Shown one piece after another: positions 28,706 to 37,535 of a stretch of DNA of 64,000 nucleotides. Location of the stretch: assembly GCF_026262505.1 (NCBI RefSeq), contig NC_067205.1, positions 17,608,001-17,672,000 on the forward strand, written 5' to 3'. This DNA is from Trichomonas vaginalis G3 (Eukaryota; Parabasalia; Trichomonadida; Trichomonadidae). Each line of letters opens with the position of its first letter. The stretch's first letter is position 1. Made by a program: the position numbers and the translations under genes. The notes below the pieces were generated by a model, which ran no database searches, was not told the origin of the DNA, and saw only the letters and a list, made by a program, of their open reading frames with translations.

Positions 28706-29146
28706 ATGAACCATTTATTTTTATTGAATTCAGCAAAAATAAAGTTTATGTTAGAATGTTAGATCTAACACGTTTTCTAACCTCTTTTCTAACATGGTCT
28801 AAAACTCTTGAATTTTCATGAAATTTACACCAAAAATAATGTTTATGTTAGAATGTTAGATCTAACATGTTTTCTAACACGTTTTCTAACATGGTCTAAA
28901 ACTCTCGAAAATCATGAAATTTACACAGAAAATGCTTGTTTTGAGGTCGAGCCACTTTTGGCTCCACCGTATTCTTTCAACCAAAACTCATGAAATTTAC
29001 ACCAAAAATAATGTTTAGGGTAGATGGGTATATCTAACCTCTTTTCTAACCTCTTTTCTACCCTCTTGAATTTTCATGAATTTTCCCGAAATAAAAAATA
29101 AAGTTAGTTTTTTTAAAAAAATATTTTTTATTTTTATTGTAAGAAC
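28706..29146. promoter_or_regulatory. palindrome array between KilA-N and the 304-aa gene
   Basis: Three AGATCT- or ATAT-centred modules: TGTTAGATCTAACA near 28755 and 28850, and GGGTAGATGGGTATATCTAACC near 29017, each followed by two TTCTAAC/TTCTACCC half-sites. Between modules 2 and 3 lies silent KilA-N fragment 2. It ends in the promoter TTTTTTATTTTTATTGTAAGAAC. Confidence 0.7.
28929..28989 (-). pseudogene. silent KilA-N fragment 2 (inverted, element-C type)
   Basis: 61 bp whose reverse complement matches 53854-53914, inside the variable region of element C's KilA-N gene, with two mismatches. It includes the GAGCCA-AAAG-TGGCTC hairpin. It lies between two direct copies of ATGAAATTTACAC. 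B's expressed gene has no such sequence, so this is a foreign variable-region piece stored downstream. Confidence 0.8.
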
Positions 29147-30061
29147 ATGTTAGCAACTACAGCACCAAACTCGTTAGTCATGAACCCAACTTCAATGTTA
29201 GTAGAGATGAAAAACTTCATTCCTTCTTCATATACTTTCGAAACAAAAATCCAGAAGATAAAGCAAGAACTTTTAACATCTAATTTAAACTGTAGTGCGA
29301 AAGATGAAACAAATGAACAGTATCTTTATGAAATGCAGGACATTATTGACCATTTACCCAAATTGCCTGAAATCCAACAACAAAAACTAACCATTCCAGA
29401 ATTCGATGAAATAGAAGTCGGACTGACTGACTCAGTAGAAATAAAGAAGTTCATACGAAAGGTTAACTATGAGTTTCTTGGATTTCATTGCAACCACAAA
29501 GTCATGGACAAAGATTGCGATATGGTATATAAGAACATCTCTGACATATACAAATCTGGGGAGTTTAAGACCTACGACAACTTTGTTTCGTTAGTTGCTG
29601 AATGTGTATGGCAGATAAGAGATAAAGATAGAAGAGGTAAGGTATGGAACGAACAAATAAGACCCGCTATGTTCGAGATGAAGAAAACCATTGACGCCTT
29701 GGTTGTTTTAGCAGGTAAGGTTTCAGAATATAACGCAAAAATGAATCCGCAATGTTCTAAATGTAAAGCAGCAATGAGGAAATATAACTACTCCGTCAAA
29801 GAGATAGAACGTATGCGAAACGACTATGCAGACTTAAAGAAAGAAGCAGAAAAACCAGCAGAAAATAAAATGGATATGTTAGCATTTCTGAACAAAAACT
29901 ATCCAACCGCTAACGATTTCCTTCTTTCAGATGTCAAGAAGAAATATAAAGAAACCTTCGGCATTGTTAAAACATTCGATGTACTGACAGAAGAAATAGA
30001 AGCTACGAAATTGTTTAGAGTCATGAACCATCGCAACATATACCATGTAAAACGCTTGTAA
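29147..30061 (+). CDS. accessory protein with CxxC and coiled coil, 304 aa
   Basis: Residues 1-60 are polar. The middle contains GFHCNHKVMDKDCD and a CSKCKAAM pair around 200-210, possibly metal-binding, followed by a coiled coil (YSVKEIERMRNDYADLKKEAEK). The last 60 residues (DFLLSDVKKKYKETFG...KLFR...HVKRL) look like a winged-helix. A copy in C (54524-55465) is very similar although the rest of C is divergent; A's copy is broken. No named family. Its constant partnership with KilA-N suggests a linked regulatory or replication role. Confidence 0.7.
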   Translation: MLATTAPNSLVMNPTSMLVEMKNFIPSSYTFETKIQKIKQELLTSNLNCSAKDETNEQYLYEMQDIIDHLPKLPEIQQQKLTIPEFDEIEVGLTDSVEIKKFIRKVNYEFLGFHCNHKVMDKDCDMVYKNISDIYKSGEFKTYDNFVSLVAECVWQIRDKDRRGKVWNEQIRPAMFEMKKTIDALVVLAGKVSEYNAKMNPQCSKCKAAMRKYNYSVKEIERMRNDYADLKKEAEKPAENKMDMLAFLNKNYPTANDFLLSDVKKKYKETFGIVKTFDVLTEEIEATKLFRVMNHRNIYHVKRL

Positions 30062-30397
30062 ATAGTTATGTTAGAAAACATGTTAGAAAACATGTTAGAT
30101 CTAACATTCTAACATAAAATATATTTTTGCTGAAAAAAATGACCAAATTTCATTATATAACTGTATTTTTTTGACGAAGAGAACTTTTGCACTTCGTAAA
30201 AAAACTCTATGAAATCATATCTTTTATACAAAATTCAAGAGGGTAGAAATGAGGGTAGAAAACGGGGTAGATATACCCTTCTACCCTAAAATATATTTTT
30301 GCTGAAAAATGACCAAATTTCATGAATTTCCTTAAGATAGAAAATAAAAGCTAGTTTTTTTAAAATATTTTTTTTATTTTGTATGTAAGAACAGGAA
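30062..30397. promoter_or_regulatory. spacer with two inverted palindrome modules
   Basis: On the minus strand: TGTTAGAATGTTAGATCTAAC near 30066-30112, and GGGTAGAAGGGTATATCTACC near 30240-30290. Both are preceded by AAAATATATTTT. The interval ends with the leader TTTTTTTATTTTGTATGTAAGAAC. No gene is seen. Confidence 0.6.
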
Positions 30398-31007
30398 ATG
30401 TCAAACACTGAGTTTGAAACAGTTAGAAAGATAGACAATGACACCAAAATGGTTAGAATTGGTGATTTAAACGTAAGATACTCAAAGAAATACAACAAAT
30501 ATTCTTTGTCAGACATTATATCTCCATCTGGAAAGAAAACAAACGACTGGGTTAAAAATGCTTCATCTCAGAAAATTTTGACAAGAAATCCTGAGCTTAT
30601 GATATCGGTAAGATTTCATGGAACTACAGCATATCTTATAGACAAAAGTCTTATACCAGTAGTTTTGTTCTGGTTAGACCCAGTTGTTGGATATAATTTC
30701 ATAACATATGGTTCATTCGATACGGAACGTTGCAGTGAAGGCTTACTTTACATCGTTCAGAAACCGAAGACTCAATACAAAGAGATATAAGATAGGAAGA
30801 ACATTTAATATAACTAAAAGATATGACAGTATAGTCAATAGAGTTAAGGTTGCGTTTGTTAACGATATGAGAGCTGCTGAAACAGAACTACTTGAAAAGT
30901 TTGAGAAAATGTATGGTGCTCCCACGAGAGGTAAAGAAACTTTCGAAGTAGATGAGATAGCTAAAGCTATAAAATTATTTGACGAAGTTGCTGAAAAATA
31001 CATGTAA
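30398..31007 (+). pseudogene. KilA-N-like plus T5orf172/GIY-YIG-like protein, one frameshift
   Basis: The N-terminal 100 residues (KYNKYSLSDIIS ... WVKNASSQKI ... TAYLIDKSLIPVVLFWLDP) follow the KilA-N/MSV199 pattern. The C-terminal part has GLLYIVQKP, then YKIGRTFNITKRY, then ELLEKF, the layout of the T5orf172 branch of the GIY-YIG superfamily. Such fusions are common in large DNA viruses and phages. The frame changes near 30775 (one extra base in ACTCAATAC), separating the halves. Confidence 0.65.
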
Positions 31008-31095
31008 AGCGTTTATTTTTGGTCTTTTATACAAGATAGAAAATAACGCTAATTTTATTTTTTTTTATTTTTTTATCCGGAATATAAAGACAGAT

Positions 31096-31989
31096 ATGTC
31101 AACAACAGAGAACACAACAACTGCTATCGTTCATGAAGCTATAAGTGAAGAATACGAGTGGGTTCATTTAACAAACAGTTACGTCTCATTCGTTCGGTCA
31201 AAGATGACATGTACCAAATGCAAAGTATTTTGACAGCATGTTTTGCACCAGATACTAAGGTTCCTAAAGACTGGTTTAGGAACCAAAGCACTATTGAACT
31301 ATTAAATGAAGCACAGCGAGACAGACTTTTTTCTGAAAATCGTGAAGAACAGCGAGTGGGAGAAAAACCCCAGTCGCCAAAACTCTATGAAAATCGTGAA
31401 AAATTGCGAGTGGGAAAAAACCCCAGTCGCCAAAACTCTATGAAAATCGTGAAAATTTGCCAAATGGTTTGAGAGGTTGGTATGTACATAGACTTCTTGT
31501 AAATGCTGTTGCAATGTGGGCTTCACCTCGTTACGCTTGGTATATTTACAGACTTCTTGACGAACTTCATAGACAAGAACGTGAAGAGCTAGAGAACAAG
31601 CTTGAAGCAAAAGACAAAAAACATACAGAAAAGAATACCACGTTCGGGACCAAAAGGAAAGGAAAAGAACTATAAGTATATGATTTACACTGAAGAGATG
31701 GAAAATGAAGAAGACAGAGATATGGTTATGTTGCATTTAGTCAGAAGAAACAACAAAAGCTTTTACGACCTTGCTAAGATTTTACAAATCTGACAGAAAT
31801 TGGTTCTATCGCGAAAACTTACCGATTTCAATGACCCCAAATGAAGATGTGAAACAAATAGTTCAAGATACGTTACCTCAAACACACTATGATATTAAAG
31901 GTTGTACAATTCTTACATTCAAAGAAGATTTGCCGCTACTGAAGGAAAAGATAACAGAGTATTTCGATAACTTCAAAGAGGAAGAGTAA
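31096..31989 (+). pseudogene. KilA-N protein with DUF3627-like C-terminus, broken
   Basis: Counterpart of the intact 56367-57194 gene in C. It starts MSTTENTTTAIVHEA. The KilA-N signature WYVHRLLVNAVAMWASPRY is near 31478. The C-terminal KYMIYTEEME ... ENLPISM ... LPQTHYDIKG part matches the DUF3627-type tail of viral KilA-N proteins. Breaks lie near 31165 and 31640-31780. It also carries two 54-bp repeats at about 31342-31450, each with the hairpin GCGAGTGGG-A(n)-CCCCAGTCGC, absent from C's copy. Confidence 0.7.
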
Positions 31990-32016
31990 ATGAACCATTT
32001 ATTTTTCAAGCTTGAC

Positions 32017-32529
32017 ACCAAAGATGGCTCAGGTAGCTCTAGATGGTAAATTGTCTTGTCCGAGTCCTTCTGGCATTCCGAGTCCTTCCATCCGACATTC
32101 CAAGTCCTTCCTTCCGACATTCCAAGTTCTTCCTTCCGACATTCCAAGTTCTTCCTTCCGACATTCCAAGTTCTTCCCGACAACTGGAAAAAAATTTCCC
32201 GACAACTGGAAAAAAATTTCCCGACAACTGGAAAAAAATTTCCTGTTGTTCGTCCGTAAACCATTCAAATTTTCGAAAAATTGAGAACTTTTTGTCGAAC
32301 GACAGAAAAAATTTTTCCTTCAGACAGGAAAAAAATTTCCCGACAACTGGAAAAAAATTTCCCGACAACTGGAAAAGTTTTTCCTTCCAACAGGAAAAGT
32401 TCTTCCTTCGACAGGACACAAACGAATGTCCGACGTACCACCAACCGAGTCCATTCCAAAGCCAGAAGAACCGAAAGCTGCAGAACCACAACAGACTAAG
32501 ACCAAACACTTACATTTTTTACGCTTGAC
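32017..32529. repeat. 513-bp inserted block of 22-bp tandem arrays
   Basis: Absent from A at the same place: A reads CAAGCTTGACTTTTTACAAT through, whereas B has this block between two copies of GCTTGAC (32010-32016, 32523-32529). Inside are about four units of CGACATTCCAAGTTCTTCCT plus TC, then three plus two units of CGACAACTGGAAAAAAATTT plus CC, all 22 bp. A 3' stub encodes MSDVPPTESIPKPEEPK. The many overlapping open frames here are repeat artefacts. Confidence 0.85.
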
Positions 32530-33393
32530 TTTTTACAATTTGAACTTTGTTTGCGTAGATATGAATTCTGAAAGAAGTATGAGGGTCTTGTATGACTTTG
32601 TACTTCTCCCATAGTTCATGTCTGTCAAACTTACCTGCCATGGACTCTTTCATAAGTTCCATGAAATCGTCTTCGGACAATCCAGGGAAAAGTATGATAT
32701 CAGTAAGTATTCTTTTAACATCCTTACTTAAACTCTTTGCTGTCTGTACACAAATGACAACTGAGATGTTAAAGTGCCTAAGTTTCTTAAGAATTCGACA
32801 CATGTCTTGTTCTCTGTTCTTTAACAAAGGATGAGAGGCAAATCATCTAAGATAAGAAGACATCTATGAGGGTAAGTCTTCCAATCGTAAGATTGCAATT
32901 TCTTCGAAATGTATTCTATCTCTTTCTGTTTGTTTCTGAAGTGTTTCTTCTCTAATATTCTCTGCATTTCCTCATTTGGGTCTTTAAACTTAGAATTGAC
33001 ATACTCATTTATAGCATTGTACTTCAAAACTCTTCTTTGGTACTTCTTTATCCAATCTAACAACTCAGTATCCTTTATACATACTAGTTTTGACTTTTTT
33101 ATAATATCTTTGAACGAATTGACGGTTTGGTCAAATTGACCAGAAGTACTACAAATAACAACTAACTCATAAAATGGGTTCTTCTCATCTAGTTCTTGTT
33201 GTTGTGCAGCCATTTTAAGATAAGTGAAAGTCTTACCCGACCCAGGTGGTGCGATTAGACCTGTTATACCATTCTGAGCAAATAAGAACTTGTCATGTAT
33301 GGGTTTTATCTGAGCATTTTCCAACTTCCTCTTGTTCTTGTTTAAAACATTCTCAAATTTCTTGTCAATGTCAGCAAACTTTTTTTCTAACAT
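32519..33393 (-). pseudogene. FtsK/HerA-type packaging ATPase, one frameshift
   Basis: Starts MLEKKFADID at 33393. Walker A is APPGSGKTF, Walker B is LLILDDF, then RHFNISVVICVQTAK, a sensor-like strand. One base is missing near 32838 (GCAAATC where A has GCAAAGTC), splitting the protein after Walker B. The C-terminus RIHIYANKVQIVKSQ is intact up to the insertion boundary. Pumps the genome into capsids in Polinton-like viruses (family knowledge). Confidence 0.85.
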
Positions 33394-33429
33394 ATTTTTA
33401 GAAAAATTAAAATTTTTATCTTTTTGAAA
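33394..33429. promoter_or_regulatory. 36-bp divergent promoter
   Basis: A/T-only-like interval between the ATPase start (minus) and the acidic protein start (plus), identical to 6664-6699 in A. Contains AAAATTTTTATCTTTTTG. Confidence 0.55.
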
Positions 33430-33886
33430 ATGTCTAGCGATTTCGCTATCTATATTCGAGACAAGCTTTTCGACAGCAAAACATCTGTCGACCATAAAAT
33501 CTTACATAGTGTAAACAAGAAAGGTGAATTTGTTCTAAAGTTCTGTTTCTGGGAATATGACAAGAACCATAAAACATTAGGCAGAGAAGTCTTTAAGTTT
33601 GTCAATGACAGACTTGTTGACAGAGATGACGCCGATTGGAAAGATGAAGTCCAACAAAAGTTCTTAGAATGCAAAGAAGACACATGCGCTGTTCTTGAAG
33701 ATGAAATAGAAAACAGAATAGAAGAGCTATTAAAGGACAAAGACCTTTTACATAAATATGGTTCGGAGAAATTTGACATAACTCCACCAGAAAAGAAGAA
33801 GAAAGGAAAGAAAGAGAAAAAAAGTAGAAGAGAGAAAGAAACCTGAACCTGAACCAGAGCCAGAGAAAAAGAAATTTGACATGTAA
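33430..33886 (+). pseudogene. acidic/Lys-rich Maverick protein, frameshift near 3' end
   Basis: MSSDFAIYIRDKLFD start. Motif FVLKFCFWEYDKNH, then FVNDRLVDR, is shared with element C's 124-aa protein (FVFTYVLKEYDRYH, FVDKKLVNN). A Glu/Lys tail follows; the frame slips around 33835 in that low-complexity tail, and the correct frame ends KKKFDM-TAA at 33886. Conserved in two distant lineages, so probably core. Not recognised. Confidence 0.65.
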
Positions 33887-33902
33887 AAATAAAATTTTAT
33901 TT

Positions 33903-34322
33903 TTAGAACATTTCTGGGTCAATGTCAATGTTCTCTTCCTCTTTAGGAGCAAACACTGGCTTAGACTCTAAAATCTTTTTACCCAATTTACCTTGAACTT
34001 CAACTATCTTAGACTCATAATATTCATAGTCGTCTGTCTTCTTTGGTTCATAAGGTATAACAAGTTTGTATGCTTTACCTTCTTCGAGTTTTGAGAACTT
34101 TCTGTCAAAATTTTCTTTGACTGCTAACAAACCTTCTATGTCTAAGTCTTCAAATTTCGCACCATTTTTAGTCACAATAGCAAACTTAACAGGTTCGATG
34201 TTCCAAACTTTGCTGAATGAAGACTTTTCAAAATGGTAGAAGTAAACATTCAAATAAGCGAATGGGTCTAGTTCTTCTTTAAGTCCTGACATGTACTTGT
34301 TGACTGAGATGAATTTCATCAT
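33903..34322 (-). CDS. conserved Maverick protein, 139 aa, acidic C-terminus
   Basis: Intact, almost identical to 7164-7583. Contains VYFYHFEKSSF, KFAIVTKNGAKF and an acidic terminal DIDPEMF. Element C's 157-aa protein at 57484-57957 has the same size class and ends DIDEGSEMVEEIDPEAI. It sits between helicase and ATPase genes; an SSB-like role would fit, but no signature proves it. Confidence 0.7.
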   Translation of the reverse strand: MMKFISVNKYMSGLKEELDPFAYLNVYFYHFEKSSFSKVWNIEPVKFAIVTKNGAKFEDLDIEGLLAVKENFDRKFSKLEEGKAYKLVIPYEPKKTDDYEYYESKIVEVQGKLGKKILESKPVFAPKEEENIDIDPEMF

Positions 34323-34357
34323 CTTTTCTATCGGATAAAAAAATATTTTTTTTAAAT

Positions 34358-35593
34358 TTACTCAGAAAAATTTTTCTTTGTATATACGCCATTCTGAACA
34401 TCTAAAAGATTTTTGACATTTGCCAAGAATGTTCGTTTAGACGCTGCCATATAACCATACTCTTGACAATACTGTTTATATGAATCGTACAATGACCTTT
34501 CATCTAATGACACAAAGTCAGTTTCATCTACGAACAGTTCATAAACACTCTTGTTTGCTTCTAACAACGTTTGTCTCTCTTCGGTATGTGGAATTTGTCT
34601 TGGATTGAACTTTGAAATATCTAATGTCATGAAATATGAGAACAAGTGGTTGTAAAAGTTAGGTGTCAAAGTTTCTGCTAAGTCGTCAAAATATTCTGTA
34701 TCTTGCATATGAGAATCTGACGTTCTGACAACTACATATCTTCTGTCAGAACTTTCTAACTTCATCGGAACAACATTGTTTGAAACCATGATGAAATTTG
34801 CAACATTTTCACAAACTCTTTGGTCTTTATATTTTCTTTCAACAACTCCAACTTTGTCTGTTATAAGACTCTTCAAAGCATCTGAGTTTAAAACCTTTGT
34901 TGTATCTATACTTTGAAGTTCGTTACATACTATAAGTTTCATATTCTCTATTGAGGAGTTAAATTTACCGCAGATGTTTTCTAAGTTTGTCATATTAGGG
35001 TTCGAATAGCCCTCTAACAGTTTGCACAAAATATCTGTAAAGAAAGTGTTCTTACCAGTTCCTTGTTTTCCAATTATAATGAGAGCAGTTTCATTTTTAG
35101 CACTTGGATGTTGTAAGATGTTTGCAAACCAACATAAGATATACTCATAGACTCTTTCGTTTCCATTGCATATAATTTCTTTGACATGGTCTAACCAAGC
35201 TTCTATAACATTTTCTTTCCATTCTACTTGTTCGTATTTATATCCAGTGAAGATAGAATAGAAGTTTGGAGAAGGTGTATAGAACTTTATACCTCGAACT
35301 GAAAAATCTTCTAACTTTGACAATAAGATATCCCAAGCATCTAACATCTTCATACCAACTTGTACGACTTTTATTTTCTTAAGTTTCTGTCTACATTCTT
35401 GTTCTGAAACTATTGTCGCTTTAGGTTTGTTAAAGACTACATCCCATTCTTTCATAACATAACATTCTGGGGCAGAGTCGACATAAATGACTAAACGTTT
35501 CAAATTCTCGACTGCTTTGTTATAGTCTCGAAATGGACACATATTTCTGAATGCTTGGAAGTCATAAAAATCTGAAACATCTATTCTGTACAT
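34358..35593 (-). CDS. superfamily 3 helicase, D5-like, 411 aa
   Basis: Residues 1-150 are a D5_N-like lead domain. Walker A is GKQGTGKNTF (about 190), Walker B is KLIVCNEL (about 224), motif C is NFIMVSNNVVP (about 271), followed by an arginine-finger-like SSDRRYVV. The last 90 residues include a winged-helix-like LYDSYKQYCQEYGY...KRTFL segment. SF3 helicases unwind DNA at viral origins. No primase domain is visible in 411 aa. Polintons usually lack an SF3 helicase, whereas virophages and Polinton-like viruses carry one, so its pairing here with a reduced polymerase-like protein is notable. Confidence 0.88.
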   Translation of the reverse strand: MYRIDVSDFYDFQAFRNMCPFRDYNKAVENLKRLVIYVDSAPECYVMKEWDVVFNKPKATIVSEQECRQKLKKIKVVQVGMKMLDAWDILLSKLEDFSVRGIKFYTPSPNFYSIFTGYKYEQVEWKENVIEAWLDHVKEIICNGNERVYEYILCWFANILQHPSAKNETALIIIGKQGTGKNTFFTDILCKLLEGYSNPNMTNLENICGKFNSSIENMKLIVCNELQSIDTTKVLNSDALKSLITDKVGVVERKYKDQRVCENVANFIMVSNNVVPMKLESSDRRYVVVRTSDSHMQDTEYFDDLAETLTPNFYNHLFSYFMTLDISKFNPRQIPHTEERQTLLEANKSVYELFVDETDFVSLDERSLYDSYKQYCQEYGYMAASKRTFLANVKNLLDVQNGVYTKKNFSE

Positions 35594-35621
35594 TTTTATA
35601 AAAATAAAAAAAATATTTTTT

Positions 35622-36419
35622 TTATTCTTGACTTTGTTGTTGCATTTGTTCCATTTGTTGTTCTTGAGCTATTTGTTGTTGAAGTTGTTCTTGTAGTACA
35701 ATACTTTCACCAGTTGCATCTTCCAATTCGAAACTTTCTGCCGTCATTGACAAATACATAGGACATAAAAGTTTTACAGGAACAAAGTTTGCGTCAACTA
35801 AGGTTAAGTTTATGTTTGCTAAAGTGTTTGAGTTTACTAAAGCTGAAAACTCTGCATTCGAATGAACAATAGGCAAACCAGCAGAGAAAGTATTGTTTAT
35901 ACGCATAAGTATCTTTTGGTCATAATAGTTTCTGTCGACATTCGAATAGCACTTTGAACCTAAGTTTGAAACAATATATAAAATAGGTGTACTTAAAGTC
36001 AATGGAACAGACATTCCTTGTATGACACCTTTTCCTGTTATAGGAAACTGTTGGTAGTAAAAACCAGATATAAGTTTTGTATTATAGCTCATATCGTTTA
36101 TACTAAACTCAGTCGGACATCCAAACATAATGAAACCTGCTCTAGTTGCAGCACATGTTACATCCGTCCTTAAAGTATTAAATAAGTCAACAAAACCTGT
36201 TGGTGGTATATCTGAGTAAGTATCTTCAAAGGAGTATTTTTTACCATTCACAACAATAAAATCTTCTGGTGTCAAAAGAGCAAAACAGGCTTTAGTCGTC
36301 ATTGTGTTTAAGGTTAGTTTACAATATCGTCCTTGAGGACTTTGTAAGTTTGTTGTTATAGAATTATATGACTCAGGGTTTTTAGTCGTAATAGTATAAA
36401 CCATTATATCTTCTGCCAT
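35622..36419 (-). CDS. penton-like minor capsid protein, 265 aa
   Basis: Starts MAEDIMVYTITTKNP. Beta-rich, Asn/Thr/Gly-rich body of about 235 residues with a Gln-rich coiled tail (LQQQIAQEQQ). Length and position between the helicase and capsid genes match the single jelly-roll penton/minor capsid proteins reported for Polintons; the fold is inferred. The leader is short, and the stop of the upstream gene is 4 bp away. Confidence 0.55.
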   Translation of the reverse strand: MAEDIMVYTITTKNPESYNSITTNLQSPQGRYCKLTLNTMTTKACFALLTPEDFIVVNGKKYSFEDTYSDIPPTGFVDLFNTLRTDVTCAATRAGFIMFGCPTEFSINDMSYNTKLISGFYYQQFPITGKGVIQGMSVPLTLSTPILYIVSNLGSKCYSNVDRNYYDQKILMRINNTFSAGLPIVHSNAEFSALVNSNTLANINLTLVDANFVPVKLLCPMYLSMTAESFELEDATGESIVLQEQLQQQIAQEQQMEQMQQQSQE

Positions 36420-36423
36420 TTAC

Positions 36424-37004
36424 TTAGCAAATAAATTTTAATGAAATGTTGTGGTCGTCAAATATTTTTATGACGTCTGGGAAACTATATTTTAAGTTCA
36501 ACGTTTCACCTCCTTTCATAACGTATATCTTGTCAATGACATTATATGAAACACCACAGCAAGCAATGTCGGGCTCTATTTCTTTGATGTTTATATCGTC
36601 TGCCTCTGTCAAAAGTTTCAATAGTTCTTTCAAAACTTCACGAGGTGCGATGACATATGAGTTCACTTTTACAGGGTTGTGCTCAACCAAGTTTAACATT
36701 ATACCAAAGCTTGACAAATCTTCTCCTGAGTTTTAAGTTTGTCTTTAAGTTGTTGGTAGTCATTTCGAATATCTGCAACAGAACTTAAGTCTCTGCTAAC
36801 TTCAGGGTATGTTGGTTGTTCTTTTACAGGAACTATTGTTATACCATCTTGGTCTTCGTATGGTTTCCCCACTTCAACATCTCTTTCTTTGACATTGACA
36901 ACAACACTTTGACTGTTTGTTTGAGTTGGTGAATTTAACTTCACATCTGCCACCGCCATTAAACCTTTTGAAACACTCACGCTTCTATTTTTCGGAAATG
37001 ACAT
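36424..37004 (-). pseudogene. conserved Maverick protein, 194 aa, one frameshift
   Basis: Counterpart of the intact 9667-10251. One T is missing near 36714 (ATACCAAAGC where A has ATACCTAAAGC), and one extra A near the stop alters the last residue. It has IEPDIACCG and LNLKYSF, as in element C's 47668-48282. Confidence 0.7.
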
Positions 37005-37022
37005 TTTACTTAGAATAAAAAG
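37005..37022. promoter_or_regulatory. 18-bp divergent promoter
   Basis: TTTACTTAGAATAAAAAG between two divergent ATGs; identical copy in A at 10252-10269. Confidence 0.6.
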
Positions 37023-37535
37023 ATGGACGTATTCGGATATCTTATTGAATTGAAGCAGAACAAAGTTTATACTCACAAACAATACAAGTTCATTGACAGA
37101 GTAGTTCTTTATACAAACAATGGAAAATGTTATAGAATAGCAGTCTTTGCTGAACCAAAATATTTTCATAAAGCAGAGAGAGTTGGTATAACTGAAATGG
37201 TGAAAGTTCTTGACGTTGACAAAAATATAACAACAAAACTGACCGATATTTCTAAAGGAAAGTTTTTAATACAATACTATGTTAAGACTGGCGTACTGTC
37301 AATATTTGACGGAGAGAAGTCAGTTCAAGAACAACTTACTGACCTGCTGCCAAAATCTGCTCGATGGAAGCTGTCGTTATACCAATCTGAGGAGCCCCAG
37401 CAGGTTTCATCGAACGAATCTTCAAAGAGCATCTTCCGTGAAAAGTGCTATTGGTTTTGTAAACTTCTTTGCTTTCAATTCATCTGGACCGTCTCTGTCA
37501 CCAGTATATTGTATTTGAACTGTACCAACAGTTGA
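37023..37535 (+). CDS. conserved Maverick protein (MDVF), up to 170 aa
   Basis: Starts MDVFGYLIELKQNK. Contains KFIDRVVLYTNNGKCYRIAV and a basic middle. The part after about residue 105 overlaps the 3' end of the capsid gene on the other strand. In A an extra A near 10670 would end the protein about 30 residues earlier, so the C-terminal 30 residues here are suspect. No family is recognised. Confidence 0.6.
   Translation: MDVFGYLIELKQNKVYTHKQYKFIDRVVLYTNNGKCYRIAVFAEPKYFHKAERVGITEMVKVLDVDKNITTKLTDISKGKFLIQYYVKTGVLSIFDGEKSVQEQLTDLLPKSARWKLSLYQSEEPQQVSSNESSKSIFREKCYWFCKLLCFQFIWTVSVTSILYLNCTNS

Noticed and set aside
32012-32614. Many overlapping open frames on both strands
   Set aside because: All are readings of the stop-free 22-bp arrays; none has a homologue. 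Only the short MSDVPP... stub could be a gene remnant.
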